A DNA stretch of 64,000 nucleotides from Prevotellaceae bacterium UBA6398 (GCA_002437495.1 DJQA01000003.1:62311-126310), one strand, 5' to 3'; positions 33,951 to 43,461 are shown, numbered from the stretch's first letter. Numbers and translations are program-made. The notes: generated by a model not told the origin, from the letters alone.

Positions 33951-35113
33951 TGAACAATAAGCGCATAGCAATTTTAGGCTCAACCGGTTCGATCGGCACC
34001 CAAGCCTTGAAAGTTATAGAGGAACACCCCGACCTTTTCACGGCAGAAGTACTTACGGCTAACAGTAACACCGCGCTCCTTGCCCGGCAGGCACGCAAGT
34101 TCAAGCCCGACTCGGTTGTCATTGCCGATGAAAGCAAATACAGCGAACTGAAGGAAATGCTGGCCAACGAAGACGTGAAAGTTTATGCCGGACAAAAGGC
34201 CATATGCGATGTAGTGCAATTGGGCAACATCGACATGGTTTTGGTCGCGGTTGTGGGCTTTGCAGGACTACTTCCCACCATAAGTGCAATAAAAGCGCAT
34301 AAGTCGATAGCCCTGGCCAACAAGGAAACACTTGTCGTGGCGGGGGAAACAATAAACCGGCTCATCGGGGAATACAAAGTGCCACTGCTGCCCGTTGACA
34401 GCGAACATTCGGCAATATTCCAGTGCCTTGCCGGCGAGGGGGACAACGAGATTGAAAAAATACTGCTTACGGCCTCGGGTGGTCCGTTTCGCAATTTCTC
34501 GAAAAAGGAACTCGAAAGCGTTACCGTGGAGCAGGCTCTGAACCACCCCAGCTGGAACATGGGAGCGAAAATAACCGTGGATTCCGCCACGATGATGAAC
34601 AAGGGCTTCGAGGTTATCGAGGCAAAATGGTTGTTCGGCGTAAGCGAAAGCCGCATTGACGTGCTGGTACACCCGCAAAGCATAGTACATTCCGCCGTGC
34701 AGTTTGCCGATGGTGCCGTAAAGGCCCAGCTCGGAATGCCCGATATGCGCATTCCAATTCAATATGCCTTCAGCTACCCCGACCGCCTTCCGCTTAAAAC
34801 TGAAAGGCTCGACCTTGCAACACTCGGTAAACTCACATTTTCCGCACCGGATACAGACAAGTTCCCATGCCTTGCCATCGCTTTCAATGCAATAAAGCGC
34901 GGAGGCTCGCTGCCGTGCGTGATGAACGCCGCCAACGAAGTGGCAAATCTCGCATTCCGCAACAAGCATACAAGCTTCACATCTATAGGAGAAATAATAG
35001 CGGAAACCATTGGCACTATGCCGTTCACAGCAAACCCCACCGTGGAAAACCTTTTGGACATCGACCGCGAAGCACGCGCAAAGGCTACGGAAATAATCAA
35101 CAAAAAACATTAA
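33950..35113 (+). CDS. dxr: 1-deoxy-D-xylulose-5-phosphate reductoisomerase
   Basis: 387 residues. Dxr converts DXP to MEP with NADPH, the committed step of non-mevalonate isoprenoid synthesis. The NADPH loop is ILGSTGSIGTQALKVI. The catalytic region has ALANKETLVVAGE, PVDSEHSAIFQCL with the metal-binding Asp and Glu, TASGGPFR and the substrate-binding HPSWNMGAKITVDSATMMNKGFEVIEA. It overlaps rimM by one base and precedes rseP by 24 bases. Confidence 0.96.
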   Translation: MNNKRIAILGSTGSIGTQALKVIEEHPDLFTAEVLTANSNTALLARQARKFKPDSVVIADESKYSELKEMLANEDVKVYAGQKAICDVVQLGNIDMVLVAVVGFAGLLPTISAIKAHKSIALANKETLVVAGETINRLIGEYKVPLLPVDSEHSAIFQCLAGEGDNEIEKILLTASGGPFRNFSKKELESVTVEQALNHPSWNMGAKITVDSATMMNKGFEVIEAKWLFGVSESRIDVLVHPQSIVHSAVQFADGAVKAQLGMPDMRIPIQYAFSYPDRLPLKTERLDLATLGKLTFSAPDTDKFPCLAIAFNAIKRGGSLPCVMNAANEVANLAFRNKHTSFTSIGEIIAETIGTMPFTANPTVENLLDIDREARAKATEIINKKH

Positions 35114-35137
35114 TATTTGAAATAACAGACTTACAGA

Positions 35138-36532
35138 ATGGAATCTTTTTTAATCCGCGCCCTGCAACTTATTTGCTGCTTTTCAATACTGATATTTCTG
35201 CATGAGGGCGGGCACTTTCTTGCAGCCAAGCTCTTCAAAGTGAGAGTAGAGAAATTCTGCCTGTTCTTCGACCCATGGTTCACCCTTTTCAAATTCAAGC
35301 CAAAGCACAGCGACACACAATACTGCCTTGGCTGGCTTCCGCTTGGCGGATATGTGAAGATAGCCGGGATGATTGATGAGTCGATGGACACGGAGCAAAT
35401 GAAACGTCCGCCCCAACCTTGGGAATTCCGCACAAAGCCGGCATGGCAAAGACTTATAATAATGGTGGCCGGCGTGGCGGTTAATTTCTTCCTCGCTCTT
35501 GCCATATATTCCATGGTGCTGTTCGTGTGGGGCGAAACCTACACGCCGGTAGAGAAAATGACCTATGGAATGGCATACAACGAACAGGCACACAAACTCG
35601 GCTTTAAGGACGGCGACATTCTTATAGGCACAAACACCAAAATGTTCCGCAGTTTCGACACCGGCGAAAGCGTGGGCGATGCATACCGCGCACTCTCCAA
35701 CTCAACCGAAGCCTATGTGCTGCGCAATGGAAAGCGCGAAACAATAAAACTTCCCGGCAACATGAATATGCTGTCGATGATAAAGTCGGCGCCGCCGTTT
35801 GTGCAGACGCTCATCCCCTCGGTAATCGACAGCGTGGTGCCCGGCTCGCCGGCGGCAAAAGCCGGAATAAAGGCCGGCGACCGCATTGTGGCGTTCGGAA
35901 ACCGCAGCGTGGCTTCGTGGAACGAGATAAACGACCGACAGGGGCGCATAACGGACGCACTCACAACAGCCAACCACGCCGACAGCCTTGCCCTGCGCAA
36001 CATAACACTTGCCGTAATGCACAAAGGCGCAACCACGCCCGACACTTTGAGACTCACAATGACCCCGGACTACAAAATGGGCGTAACCTACGGCATGGCG
36101 CTGAAAAACTACGAGCAGAAAACCGTGAAGTTCGGTTTCTTAGAATCAATACCCGCAGGTGCCAAGCATGGAATAAACGTGCTGAGGGGGTATGTTGACG
36201 ACATGAAATACGTGTTCACCAAAGACGGCGCAAAAAGCGTGGGCAGTTTCGGCGCAATAGGAAGCATGTTCCCCACACATTGGGTGTGGCAACGCTTTTG
36301 GGAACTTACGGCATTCATAAGCATAATACTCGCATTCATGAACATACTCCCGATTCCCGCACTCGACGGCGGACACGTATTCTTCCTGTTATACGAAATG
36401 ATAACGCGCCGCAAACCATCGGAGAAATTCCTAACCTACGCCCAGATGGTGGGCATGACGCTGCTCATACTCCTTATGCTTTTCGCCATATCAAACGATG
36501 TGAGAAACTTCCTGCTTAAATTCATAATGTAA
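35138..36532 (+). CDS. rseP: Site-2 zinc metalloprotease RseP
   Basis: 464 residues, an M50 intramembrane protease. The zinc site HEGGH is at residues 22-26 in the first membrane helix (IFLHEGGHFLAAKLF) and the third ligand region is NILPIPALDGGHVFFLLYE near the C-terminus. Two PDZ-like segments lie between (NEQAHKLGFKDGDILIG and VVPGSPAAKAGIKAGDRIVA). RseP-type proteases cut membrane-bound anti-sigma factors and remnant signal peptides. It is the last gene of the operon and is followed by a strong terminator. Confidence 0.94.
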   Translation: MESFLIRALQLICCFSILIFLHEGGHFLAAKLFKVRVEKFCLFFDPWFTLFKFKPKHSDTQYCLGWLPLGGYVKIAGMIDESMDTEQMKRPPQPWEFRTKPAWQRLIIMVAGVAVNFFLALAIYSMVLFVWGETYTPVEKMTYGMAYNEQAHKLGFKDGDILIGTNTKMFRSFDTGESVGDAYRALSNSTEAYVLRNGKRETIKLPGNMNMLSMIKSAPPFVQTLIPSVIDSVVPGSPAAKAGIKAGDRIVAFGNRSVASWNEINDRQGRITDALTTANHADSLALRNITLAVMHKGATTPDTLRLTMTPDYKMGVTYGMALKNYEQKTVKFGFLESIPAGAKHGINVLRGYVDDMKYVFTKDGAKSVGSFGAIGSMFPTHWVWQRFWELTAFISIILAFMNILPIPALDGGHVFFLLYEMITRRKPSEKFLTYAQMVGMTLLILLMLFAISNDVRNFLLKFIM

Positions 36533-36552
36533 CATATAAAACATACCAACAC

Positions 36553-36590
36553 AAGCCACGCCATGCATACACCACGGCGTGGCTTTTTTT
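36553..36590 (+). terminator. Intrinsic terminator after rseP
   Basis: AAGCCACGCC at 36553-36562 pairs perfectly with GGCGTGGCTT at 36576-36585, followed by a run of T to 36590. Confidence 0.9.
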
Positions 36591-36698
36591 ACGCCATTTT
36601 CAAAACCAATGCAACCATCTGCAAACCACCGCGTTACATTGTTTCTCCATTTACTCGGTAACCGTTTGGTTTTCAATGTATTGCAAGGCGTAAAAATT

Positions 36699-36782
36699 AT
36701 GTCTGATGTAGTTTGAATTACATCAAATATAATTTTTCCTACATAGGACATGATTTTTTCTACATCAAATATATTTTTCGGG
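36699..36782 (+). repeat. 21-bp phased tetrad repeat, copy 6
   Basis: Cores at 36699, 36720, 36741 and 36762: ATGTCTGATGT, ACATCAAATAT, ACATAGGACAT, ACATCAAATAT, with spacers AGTTTGAATT, AATTTTTCCT and GATTTTTTCT. It lies in the 577-base gap between rseP and serC, which also holds the rseP terminator and serC promoter. Bases 36790-37015 show no gene or motif that I recognise. Confidence 0.9.
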
Positions 36783-37017
36783 AATATTTCAGAAGAGTTG
36801 CAGCCACAACCATCCGGGCACCAATTTCCAACGCTTGCAACGCCGCCGCACCAGCATTGCCAAACAAAACTCCGCCTCCGCAAACAGCCGTACTTTATCA
36901 ACGCGGCTCTCCCATGTTGTCATTTGTCAGTTATCCGTTGCATTTCCAAGCAAAAACACGGCAAATCACGGCCTGTATCAAACAAGGGGCATTACTTTGC
37001 ATGTTTTCAGATACAAA

Positions 37018-37049
37018 TTTGCATAAGACGTTTATTTTTCGTATATTCG
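37018..37049 (+). promoter_or_regulatory. Promoter of serC
   Basis: TTTG at 37018-37021 and TATATTCG at 37042-37049 with 20 bases between; the ATG is at 37110. The -7 element is a TTCG variant, the same as before the lipoprotein gene at 47120. Confidence 0.5.
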
Positions 37050-37109
37050 CATCATAATACGCCCTTGTGCGGAAAAACAGAAACAATAAACAACCAAACA
37101 TACAGAATA

Positions 37110-38177
37110 ATGAAAAAATACAATTTCAACGCGGGACCATCGATATTGCCCCGGCAAGTAATCAAAGCCACAACAGACGCCTGCACAGACTTTGAGAACA
37201 CCGGTCTCTCGCTAATGGAAATAAGCCACCGCAGCAAAGAGTTCCAGCCTGTTATGGACAAAGCCGAAGCCCTCATGAAAGAGATACTCGACATTCCCGA
37301 AGGCTACAGCGTGCTGTTTCTCGGCGGCGGTGCCAGCACACAGTTCTGCATGGTGCCGTTCAACCTTTTGGAAAAGAAAGCAGCATATCTTAACACCGGC
37401 ACATGGGCCAAGAAAGCAATAAAGGAAGCCAAGCTATTTGGCGAGGTAGTTGAAGTGGCATCATCGGCCGCCGATAACTACACCTATATTCCCAAAAACT
37501 TCACAGTTCCCGCCGATGTCGACTACTTTCACATAACCACCAACAACACCATATACGGAACGGAAATTCGCAAGGAACCCGACAGCCCCGTGCTGATGGT
37601 TGCCGACATGTCGAGCGACGTGCTTTCACGCCCTGTCAACGTTTCAAAATACGCCATAATCTACGGCGGTGCACAGAAAAACCTCTCAATGGCCGGCGTA
37701 ACTTTCGTTATCGTTAAGGAAGACGCGCTTGGAAAAGTGAGCCGCGCAATACCTACAATGCTCGATTACCGCACACACATAGCCAAAGGCTCCATGTTTA
37801 ACACCCCGCCCGTAGTGCCCGTGTACTGCGCAATGAAGACCCTTGAATGGATTAAAGAGCAGGGCGGCGTAAAGGCCATGGACAAGCTTGCACACGAGCG
37901 TGCTGAAATAATTTATGGCGAAATAGACCGCAACAAACTGTTCCGTGGAACAGTGAAGGAGGAAGACCGTTCGCTTATGAACATCTGCTTCGTTATGAAC
38001 GACGAATACAAGGAGCTTGAAGCCGACTTCCTGAAGTTCGCAACCGAAAAAGGCATGGTGGGCATAAAAGGACACCGCTCGGTTGGCGGCTTCCGCGCTT
38101 CGTGCTACAACGCAATGCCCGTGGAGGGCGCCAAAGCCCTTGTGGAAGCAATGAAAGAATTCGAGGCAAAACATTAA
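37110..38177 (+). CDS. serC: Phosphoserine aminotransferase
   Basis: 355 residues. SerC makes 3-phosphoserine from 3-phosphohydroxypyruvate and also acts in pyridoxal-phosphate synthesis upstream of PdxA. It starts MKKYNFNAGPSILP, has the family block GLSLMEISHRSKEF and GGGASTQFCMVPFNLL, and the Schiff-base Lys190 in YGGAQKNLS. ATG at 37110 matches the family N-terminus; the frame is open much further upstream, but that part covers the repeat gap and is not coding. It is followed by a strong hairpin and serA. Confidence 0.96.
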   Translation: MKKYNFNAGPSILPRQVIKATTDACTDFENTGLSLMEISHRSKEFQPVMDKAEALMKEILDIPEGYSVLFLGGGASTQFCMVPFNLLEKKAAYLNTGTWAKKAIKEAKLFGEVVEVASSAADNYTYIPKNFTVPADVDYFHITTNNTIYGTEIRKEPDSPVLMVADMSSDVLSRPVNVSKYAIIYGGAQKNLSMAGVTFVIVKEDALGKVSRAIPTMLDYRTHIAKGSMFNTPPVVPVYCAMKTLEWIKEQGGVKAMDKLAHERAEIIYGEIDRNKLFRGTVKEEDRSLMNICFVMNDEYKELEADFLKFATEKGMVGIKGHRSVGGFRASCYNAMPVEGAKALVEAMKEFEAKH

Positions 38178-38186
38178 AAACATATT

Positions 38187-38237
38187 CCGTACTGAAAGCC
38201 GTTACACAGGGCATGGCGTGGCTTTCAGTACGGTTTT
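38187..38237 (+). terminator. Strong hairpin between serC and serA
   Basis: CCGTACTGAAAGCC at 38187-38200 is the exact reverse complement of 38220-38233 (14 bp), followed by TTTT. It may terminate most serC transcripts or attenuate serA. Confidence 0.8.
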
Positions 38238-38256
38238 CACCTAAAATACTACACAA

Positions 38257-39177
38257 ATGAAAGTATTGATAGCAACAGAAAAGCCTTTTGCGCCGGCGGC
38301 AGTGGAAGGCATAAGGAAAGAGGTTTTGGAAGCGGGCTACGAGCTTGCGCTCCTCGAAAAATACACAGATAAGAAAGAACTCCTGGATGCCGTGGCAGAT
38401 GCCGACGCACTTATAATAAGGAGCGACAAAATAGACAACGAAGTTTTCAACGCCGCAAAACAGCTTAAAATAGTAGTGCGCGCAGGGGCAGGATACGACA
38501 ACGTTGACCTTGCAGCGGCAACAGCCCACAATGTTGTGGTGATGAACACCCCGGGGCAAAACGCAAATGCTGTGGCTGAGCTTGTACTCGGACTTTTGGT
38601 TTTTGCCGTGCGCAATTTCTACAACGGCAAAACAGGCACAGAGCTTAAAGGCAAAAAACTCGGCATTCTCGCATTCGGCAATGTGGGACGCAACGTGGCG
38701 CGCATAGCAAAAGGCTTCGATATGGACGTTTACGCATTCGATGCATTCTGCCCCGCAAGCGCAATCGAAGCCGCCGGAGTTACTCCCGTGGCATCACGCG
38801 ATGAATTGTTCGAGAAATGCGACATTGTGAGTCTGCATATTCCCGCAACAAACGAAACCCGCAACAGCATAAACTTTGAAGTGGTTACCAAGTTGCCCGA
38901 AAACGGCATTCTTGTTAACACAGCACGCAAAGAAGTTATCGATGAAGAAGGTCTCATACGTGCACTTTCGCAGCGCGAGGACTTGAAATACATAGCCGAC
39001 ATAGCCCCCGAACGCGCCGCCGAATTTGCAGAGAAATTCCCCGGACGATATTTCGCAACCCCTAAGAAGATGGGCGCGCAGACAAAAGAGGCAAACATCA
39101 ACGCCGGCATAGCCGCTGCATGCCAGATTGTGGGATTTCTGAAAAACGGCATAACAAAATTCCAGGTAAACAAATAA
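38257..39177 (+). CDS. serA: D-3-phosphoglycerate dehydrogenase
   Basis: 306 residues, a short form without the C-terminal ACT regulatory domain. SerA oxidises 3-phosphoglycerate, the first step of serine synthesis. The NAD fold has KLGILAFGNVGRNVARIAKGFDM; the catalytic Arg and Glu regions are IIRSDKIDNEV and VNTARKEVIDEEGL. The usual catalytic His-Ala-Gly segment is replaced by PKKMGAQTKEANINAG, common in this phylum. Without an ACT domain, serine feedback by the usual route would not be expected. Confidence 0.92.
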   Translation: MKVLIATEKPFAPAAVEGIRKEVLEAGYELALLEKYTDKKELLDAVADADALIIRSDKIDNEVFNAAKQLKIVVRAGAGYDNVDLAAATAHNVVVMNTPGQNANAVAELVLGLLVFAVRNFYNGKTGTELKGKKLGILAFGNVGRNVARIAKGFDMDVYAFDAFCPASAIEAAGVTPVASRDELFEKCDIVSLHIPATNETRNSINFEVVTKLPENGILVNTARKEVIDEEGLIRALSQREDLKYIADIAPERAAEFAEKFPGRYFATPKKMGAQTKEANINAGIAAACQIVGFLKNGITKFQVNK

Positions 39178-39189
39178 AGCTTAAAGCAG

Positions 39190-40437
39190 ATGGCAACAGT
39201 AAAACCGTTTCGCGGTTTGCGCCCGCCCAAGAACCTGGCGGAGAAAGTAGAGAGCCGCCCGTATGACGTACTCAACTCACAAGAAGCGCGCAAAGAGGCC
39301 GGCGATAACGAAATGTCGCTATACCATATAATAAAGCCCGAAATAAATTTCCCCGAAGGAACAAGCGAATACGACCCGCGCGTTTACGAAAGCGCAAAAG
39401 AGCAATTTGCAAAGTTCCAGGATAAAGGCTGGCTGGTACAGGACGCCGATGAGAACTACTACCTCTACGCCCAAACCATGAACGGCAAAACGCAATACGG
39501 CATAGTGGTTTGTGCTACAGTTGAGGACTACATGAACGGAGCCATAAAACGCCACGAACTTACCCGCAAGGACAAGGAGGAGGACAGAATGAAACACGTG
39601 CGCACAACCAACGCCAATATGGAGCCCGTGTTCCTTGCATATCCCGACGACGCGGAACTCAACGCGCTCATCTCACGCTATGCGGCGCAAGAGCCGGCTT
39701 ACGATTTCACCGCGCCGATAGACGGTTTCGAACACAAGTTCTGGATAATTTCCGACAACAAGGACAAGGAACTTATAACCGCACGCTTTGCAAAAATGCC
39801 CTCACTCTACATTGCCGACGGGCATCACCGTTCGGCGGCGGCGGCACTCGTGGGCGCGGAAAAGGCAAAAAACGACCCAAACCGCATAGGAAAAGAAGAG
39901 TATAATTATTTCATGGCGGTATGTTTCCCTGCAAGCCAACTGACAATCCTTGATTACAACCGCGTAATAAAAGACTTGAACGGCCTGACCCCACGCCAGT
40001 TCCTCAACGCCCTTACCGATGACTTTGTTATCATAGAAAAAGGCACGGAGAACTTTCGCCCGACTCGCCACCACGAGTTCTCCCTTTATCTTTGCGGAAA
40101 GTGGTACGCCCTCGAGGCGAAAGACGGAACTTTTGACGAGGAAGACCCAATCGGGGTGCTTGACGTTGACATTTCGTCAAGACTTATTCTCGACAAAATC
40201 CTCGGCATAAAAGATCTTCGCTCTTCCGACCGCATTGACTTCGTTGGCGGGCTGCGCGGGCTTGACGAGCTGCGCCGCAGGGTTGACTCGGGAGAAATGG
40301 CGGCGGCTCTCGCGCTTTATCCCGTGTCGATGGACCAAATCATGACCATTGCCGACAGCGGAAAGATAATGCCGCCGAAAGCCACATGGTTCGAGCCGAA
40401 ACTTCGCAGCGGACTCGTTGTTCACAAACTCGGCTGA
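39190..40437 (+). CDS. DUF1015 family protein (possible serine-metabolism kinase)
   Basis: 415 residues. It starts VKPFRGLRPPKNLAEKVESRPYDVLNSQEAR, the DUF1015 opening, and carries HELTRKDKEEDRMKHVRTTNANMEPVFL and LYIADGHHRSAAA. The last motif resembles the DGHHR block of the ParB/Srx fold used by archaeal ADP-dependent serine kinase. The gene follows serA by 12 bases, so a role in phosphoserine or serine balance is plausible, but no activity has been shown from this sequence. A terminator follows. Confidence 0.82.
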   Translation: MATVKPFRGLRPPKNLAEKVESRPYDVLNSQEARKEAGDNEMSLYHIIKPEINFPEGTSEYDPRVYESAKEQFAKFQDKGWLVQDADENYYLYAQTMNGKTQYGIVVCATVEDYMNGAIKRHELTRKDKEEDRMKHVRTTNANMEPVFLAYPDDAELNALISRYAAQEPAYDFTAPIDGFEHKFWIISDNKDKELITARFAKMPSLYIADGHHRSAAAALVGAEKAKNDPNRIGKEEYNYFMAVCFPASQLTILDYNRVIKDLNGLTPRQFLNALTDDFVIIEKGTENFRPTRHHEFSLYLCGKWYALEAKDGTFDEEDPIGVLDVDISSRLILDKILGIKDLRSSDRIDFVGGLRGLDELRRRVDSGEMAAALALYPVSMDQIMTIADSGKIMPPKATWFEPKLRSGLVVHKLG

Positions 40438-40456
40438 AAAACGGCGCAATACCACA

Positions 40457-40488
40457 AAAAGGCGCAGGGAACAAACTCTGCGCCTTTT
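40457..40488 (+). terminator. Intrinsic terminator of the serC-serA-DUF1015 group
   Basis: AAAAGGCGCAG at 40457-40467 pairs perfectly with CTGCGCCTTTT at 40478-40488. Confidence 0.85.
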
Positions 40489-40512
40489 CCATTTTAACAA
40501 AACAATAATATC

Positions 40513-42882
40513 ATGAATTTCTACAAGAATGCAGTGCTACTCTTGGCGGCAATAATCCCGGCAAGTGCCGCAGCACAAAACAAGGCAGAGAAAATCACAG
40601 AAAAATCCCCGTCAAGGTCGGAATACTTTTCGTGGATAAACAACACCAACGAGGGGGCAAGCGAAGAACAGACGCTCATAAACCTCGACTTTTTCCGCTG
40701 GCTTAAAGAAACCTACGGAATGCAACTTGACATTTATGCTTTTGATGCTGGGGCAATAGACGGCGCGGGCATCTACGGCTCAACAAAGCATCCGCGCTTC
40801 AAGAAACACTTCCCCAACGGCTTCGGACCTGTGGCAAAAAGTGCGGCAAGCCTTGGCACACGTCTTGGTGTATGGTGCGGGCCTGACGGCTTCGGCGACA
40901 CAGAGCAGGAGGCCAAGGAACGCATTGACATGATGGCGGGACTTGTGGAAAAATACAATTTCGGACTTTTCAAGATGGACGGCGTTTGCGGCTATCTGCG
41001 CAGCACAAAATACGACTACTTCGACAAAATGATGACGCGCATACGCAAGACATCGCCCGACTTCATTCTTTTGAACCACCGCCTTGACCTCGGACCGGGG
41101 ACAAAACATTCAACCACATTCCTCTTTGGCGGCGAAGAAACATACATCGACGTTTGGATGACAAACTCTATGACCGCGCCCCACCACCGCGCACAGGCAA
41201 TTAGCCGCAAAACGCCCGACAATCTCACCCGCCTGACCGAAGACCACGGCGTGTGCCTGTCGTCGTGCCTTGACTTTTGGGAGGACGACATCGTGTTGCA
41301 GTCGTTCGGGCGTGAGCTTATCCTCGCGCCGGAAATCTACGGCAACCCGTGGCTTCTGCGCGACGATGAGTTTCCGCAGCTTGCATTCTACTTTAACCTT
41401 CACCGCCAGTATGCCGACATTCTCGTAAACGGGCAAAAACTTCCCGAAGAAAAATATGGGCCTGAAGCCCTCACACGCGGCGACGGAAACACAAGGTTCA
41501 TAACCCTGCGAAACCTTACATGGAACACAGTTACCTACCGCGTGAACCTCGGCAAGGAAGTGGGGCTTGAGCAAAACGGAAGCAAAGTGAAAGCACGCCT
41601 TTACCACCCCTACATCCACGACATGGGAAGCCATTCCTATGGTTCGACAATCGACGTGAAAGTGCTGCCGTTCCGCGCCGCTCTACTCAAAGTTACCAAT
41701 GTAAAGGAGAAAGACAAGATTGCCCTCAGCGGAATACCATATAATATTGTAAACGACTACAGCGGCAACCCCACCGTAAAGCTGCTGGGAATGCCCGGCA
41801 AAAGCTACAAGGTCAAGTTCGCCGGCAACATGAGCTTCAAGTCAGCTTATATTGACGGCAAGAAAGTCAGTGCAAAAGGCGCGAACATAAAATTCCCCGG
41901 CGAAGTTCTCAAGCAAGATTTCCACCGGCACATAGACGAAATGAAGCCATGCGACATTCCCGGCGATGCCGCCACGCTCTACTACTCCACCTGCTACGCC
42001 GCAGACAACAACGCCCTTGAGGCACGCTCGCTGCTCCGCTCGGGAGAGACGAAAATCCCGCAGGTCAAAGCCGCACGCGACGCTTTCTTCAACCAGAAAA
42101 TATTCAGGGACCGCGAGATTTGGGACAAGAACCTTTTCGACGGCGATTTGAAAACGGCATTCTCGGTGGCCGTAAGGTGGGGCGACCACAGGGCGGACGG
42201 CTCTACGGCATTCATGGTTGACATGGGCAAGCGGCAGCGTCTTGACAAAATCACCTTAGACAGCCCGGACGAATACTCCATCACCCCATACAAGTCTGAA
42301 GAGGGCGCAAGGCTTTATGTGTCTGCCGACCTGAAAAACTGGAAAGAGATAAAGTTCTTCATCGGCACGCACGCCGAAGCCGACGTGTCAAAAGCCGGAG
42401 AGATAAGATACCTGCGTCTCGACCGCACACCGCTGCGCGTATCGGAAGTTTCCGCCTTTGTTGACGGCAAGGAGGTTGATCGCACCGGCTGGCGCGCCTC
42501 CAACCTGTTCCGCCCTTATCATGGGGCAAAGAAAGCGTGGGGCAACTCCTTCAAACTCGATGAAATTCCCGAAAAGGCATACCTCTGCATTGCCGTCAAC
42601 GGCGAGTGCGGCGAAGACGGCGCATGGGCGGCTGTAAAGGTCGGTGGGGAATACGTGGGCTGTCCCGACCGCGCCCCCTCGTTCACCGCCAACACATGGG
42701 AGTACCACGTGCAGTCCGTAAACAGAAACTACACGTTCTACGTACCCCTTACCCCCGACATGAAAGGCAAGGACATAGAGGCATACGTTCTCGGACTCAA
42801 CGACTCCGACCTGAAACCCGATGTGTGGCTCAGCACATACCCCATACCATTCAAGCAAAAGGAACTCACGCTGCGCAAATAA
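40513..42882 (+). CDS. Secreted clan GH-D-like glycosidase (alpha-galactosidase-like) with discoidin-like C-terminus
   Basis: 789 residues with a signal peptide (NAVLLLAAIIPASAAAQ). Residues 40-350 look like the TIM barrel of clan GH-D (GH27/GH36): DIYAFDAGAIDG, LGVWCGPDGFG, FKMDGVCG with likely nucleophile Asp156, ILLNHRLDLG, and TEDHGV around 242-247 with a possible acid/base. A beta domain follows, and about residues 540-670 read like a discoidin/F5-8C carbohydrate-binding fold (DREIWDKNLFDGDLKTAFSV, MVDMGKRQRLDKITLDSPDEYSITPYK). It probably acts in the periplasm or at the surface on alpha-linked glycans. The exact family and substrate are not recognised, and no SusC/SusD pair is nearby. 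Confidence 0.68.
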   Translation: MNFYKNAVLLLAAIIPASAAAQNKAEKITEKSPSRSEYFSWINNTNEGASEEQTLINLDFFRWLKETYGMQLDIYAFDAGAIDGAGIYGSTKHPRFKKHFPNGFGPVAKSAASLGTRLGVWCGPDGFGDTEQEAKERIDMMAGLVEKYNFGLFKMDGVCGYLRSTKYDYFDKMMTRIRKTSPDFILLNHRLDLGPGTKHSTTFLFGGEETYIDVWMTNSMTAPHHRAQAISRKTPDNLTRLTEDHGVCLSSCLDFWEDDIVLQSFGRELILAPEIYGNPWLLRDDEFPQLAFYFNLHRQYADILVNGQKLPEEKYGPEALTRGDGNTRFITLRNLTWNTVTYRVNLGKEVGLEQNGSKVKARLYHPYIHDMGSHSYGSTIDVKVLPFRAALLKVTNVKEKDKIALSGIPYNIVNDYSGNPTVKLLGMPGKSYKVKFAGNMSFKSAYIDGKKVSAKGANIKFPGEVLKQDFHRHIDEMKPCDIPGDAATLYYSTCYAADNNALEARSLLRSGETKIPQVKAARDAFFNQKIFRDREIWDKNLFDGDLKTAFSVAVRWGDHRADGSTAFMVDMGKRQRLDKITLDSPDEYSITPYKSEEGARLYVSADLKNWKEIKFFIGTHAEADVSKAGEIRYLRLDRTPLRVSEVSAFVDGKEVDRTGWRASNLFRPYHGAKKAWGNSFKLDEIPEKAYLCIAVNGECGEDGAWAAVKVGGEYVGCPDRAPSFTANTWEYHVQSVNRNYTFYVPLTPDMKGKDIEAYVLGLNDSDLKPDVWLSTYPIPFKQKELTLRK

Positions 42883-42907
42883 GCAACCGCTCACACGCAA
42901 AGCATAC

Positions 42908-42943
42908 GCCTCCTCCGCCCCCAAAGCGGAGGAGGCTCTTTTG
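42908..42943 (+). terminator. Intrinsic terminator after the glycosidase gene
   Basis: GCCTCCTCCGC at 42908-42918 pairs perfectly with GCGGAGGAGGC at 42926-42936, then TCTTTTG. Confidence 0.88.
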
Positions 42944-43076
42944 TTTCCGCGCACGTATGCCTGCCACCGGCAAAAACAAAACGCGCCGTAAAACGTAACT
43001 CTTTGACAGTGCAACTTTTACGTCATTTTTATTTTCTCTTGTAAGTTATTGTTTTTCAGACGTTTGAAACAGGCGG

Positions 43077-43163
43077 GAAAAGGTCTGATGTAGTCTGGAT
43101 TATATCAGACATAATTTTTCCTACGTCCTATATAGTTTTTCCTGCATCAAATGCAATTTTAGC
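43077..43163 (+). repeat. 21-bp phased tetrad repeat, copy 7
   Basis: Cores at 43081, 43102, 43123 and 43144: AGGTCTGATGT, ATATCAGACAT, ACGTCCTATAT, GCATCAAATGC, with spacers AGTCTGGATT, AATTTTTCCT and AGTTTTTCCT. It lies in the 600-base gap between the glycosidase and transketolase genes, followed by two companion repeats and the tkt promoter. Confidence 0.92.
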
Positions 43164-43187
43164 GATACCGGTTTTGCAATAATTGTA

Positions 43188-43355
43188 GGGGTGTATGGCA
43201 CACGCCCTGTACGCTGCCGCATAAAAAACACCGCAAACCGTTGCCACAACATTGTAAAATCCGCCCTTTTCGGGCGTATGGCATACGCCCCGAATGCCAC
43301 CGCATGAAACCACGCCGCAAACGTGTCCGCAAAATCCGTATGCACACCTTGCAAC
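43188..43355 (+). repeat. Companion palindromic repeat, two tandem units of 84 bp
   Basis: Unit 1 starts at 43188 with GGGGTGTATGGCACACGCCC, unit 2 at 43272 with GGGCGTATGGCATACGCCC. After each palindrome comes a related CG-rich stretch containing CCGCAT, AAA, CAC, GCAAAC and AAAATCCG. The period is 84 bases. It is related to 29336 and 60059. Confidence 0.75.
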
Positions 43356-43431
43356 CTATTGGGGACGTTTGTTTTTTATGTCGCGGCAATGCCACCAATA
43401 TGCGTTGCGGGATATTTTTCATTGATATTTG

Positions 43432-43461
43432 TTTGCATTTGCCACGATAATGTTACCTTTG
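43432..43461 (+). promoter_or_regulatory. Promoter of the transketolase-rpiB operon
   Basis: TTTG at 43432-43435, 18 bases, TACCTTTG at 43454-43461; the ATG at 43484 follows 22 bases later. Confidence 0.65.

Noticed and set aside
36750..37109. N-terminal extension of SerC
   Set aside because: It covers the repeat gap and the likely promoter; SerC homologues start at MKKYNFNAGP.
43077..43163. Phased repeat blocks as intrinsic terminators
   Set aside because: The orientation of neighbouring cores varies between copies, so no hairpin is conserved. Blocks also occur in divergent gaps upstream of genes, and several genes already have strong separate terminators before the block.
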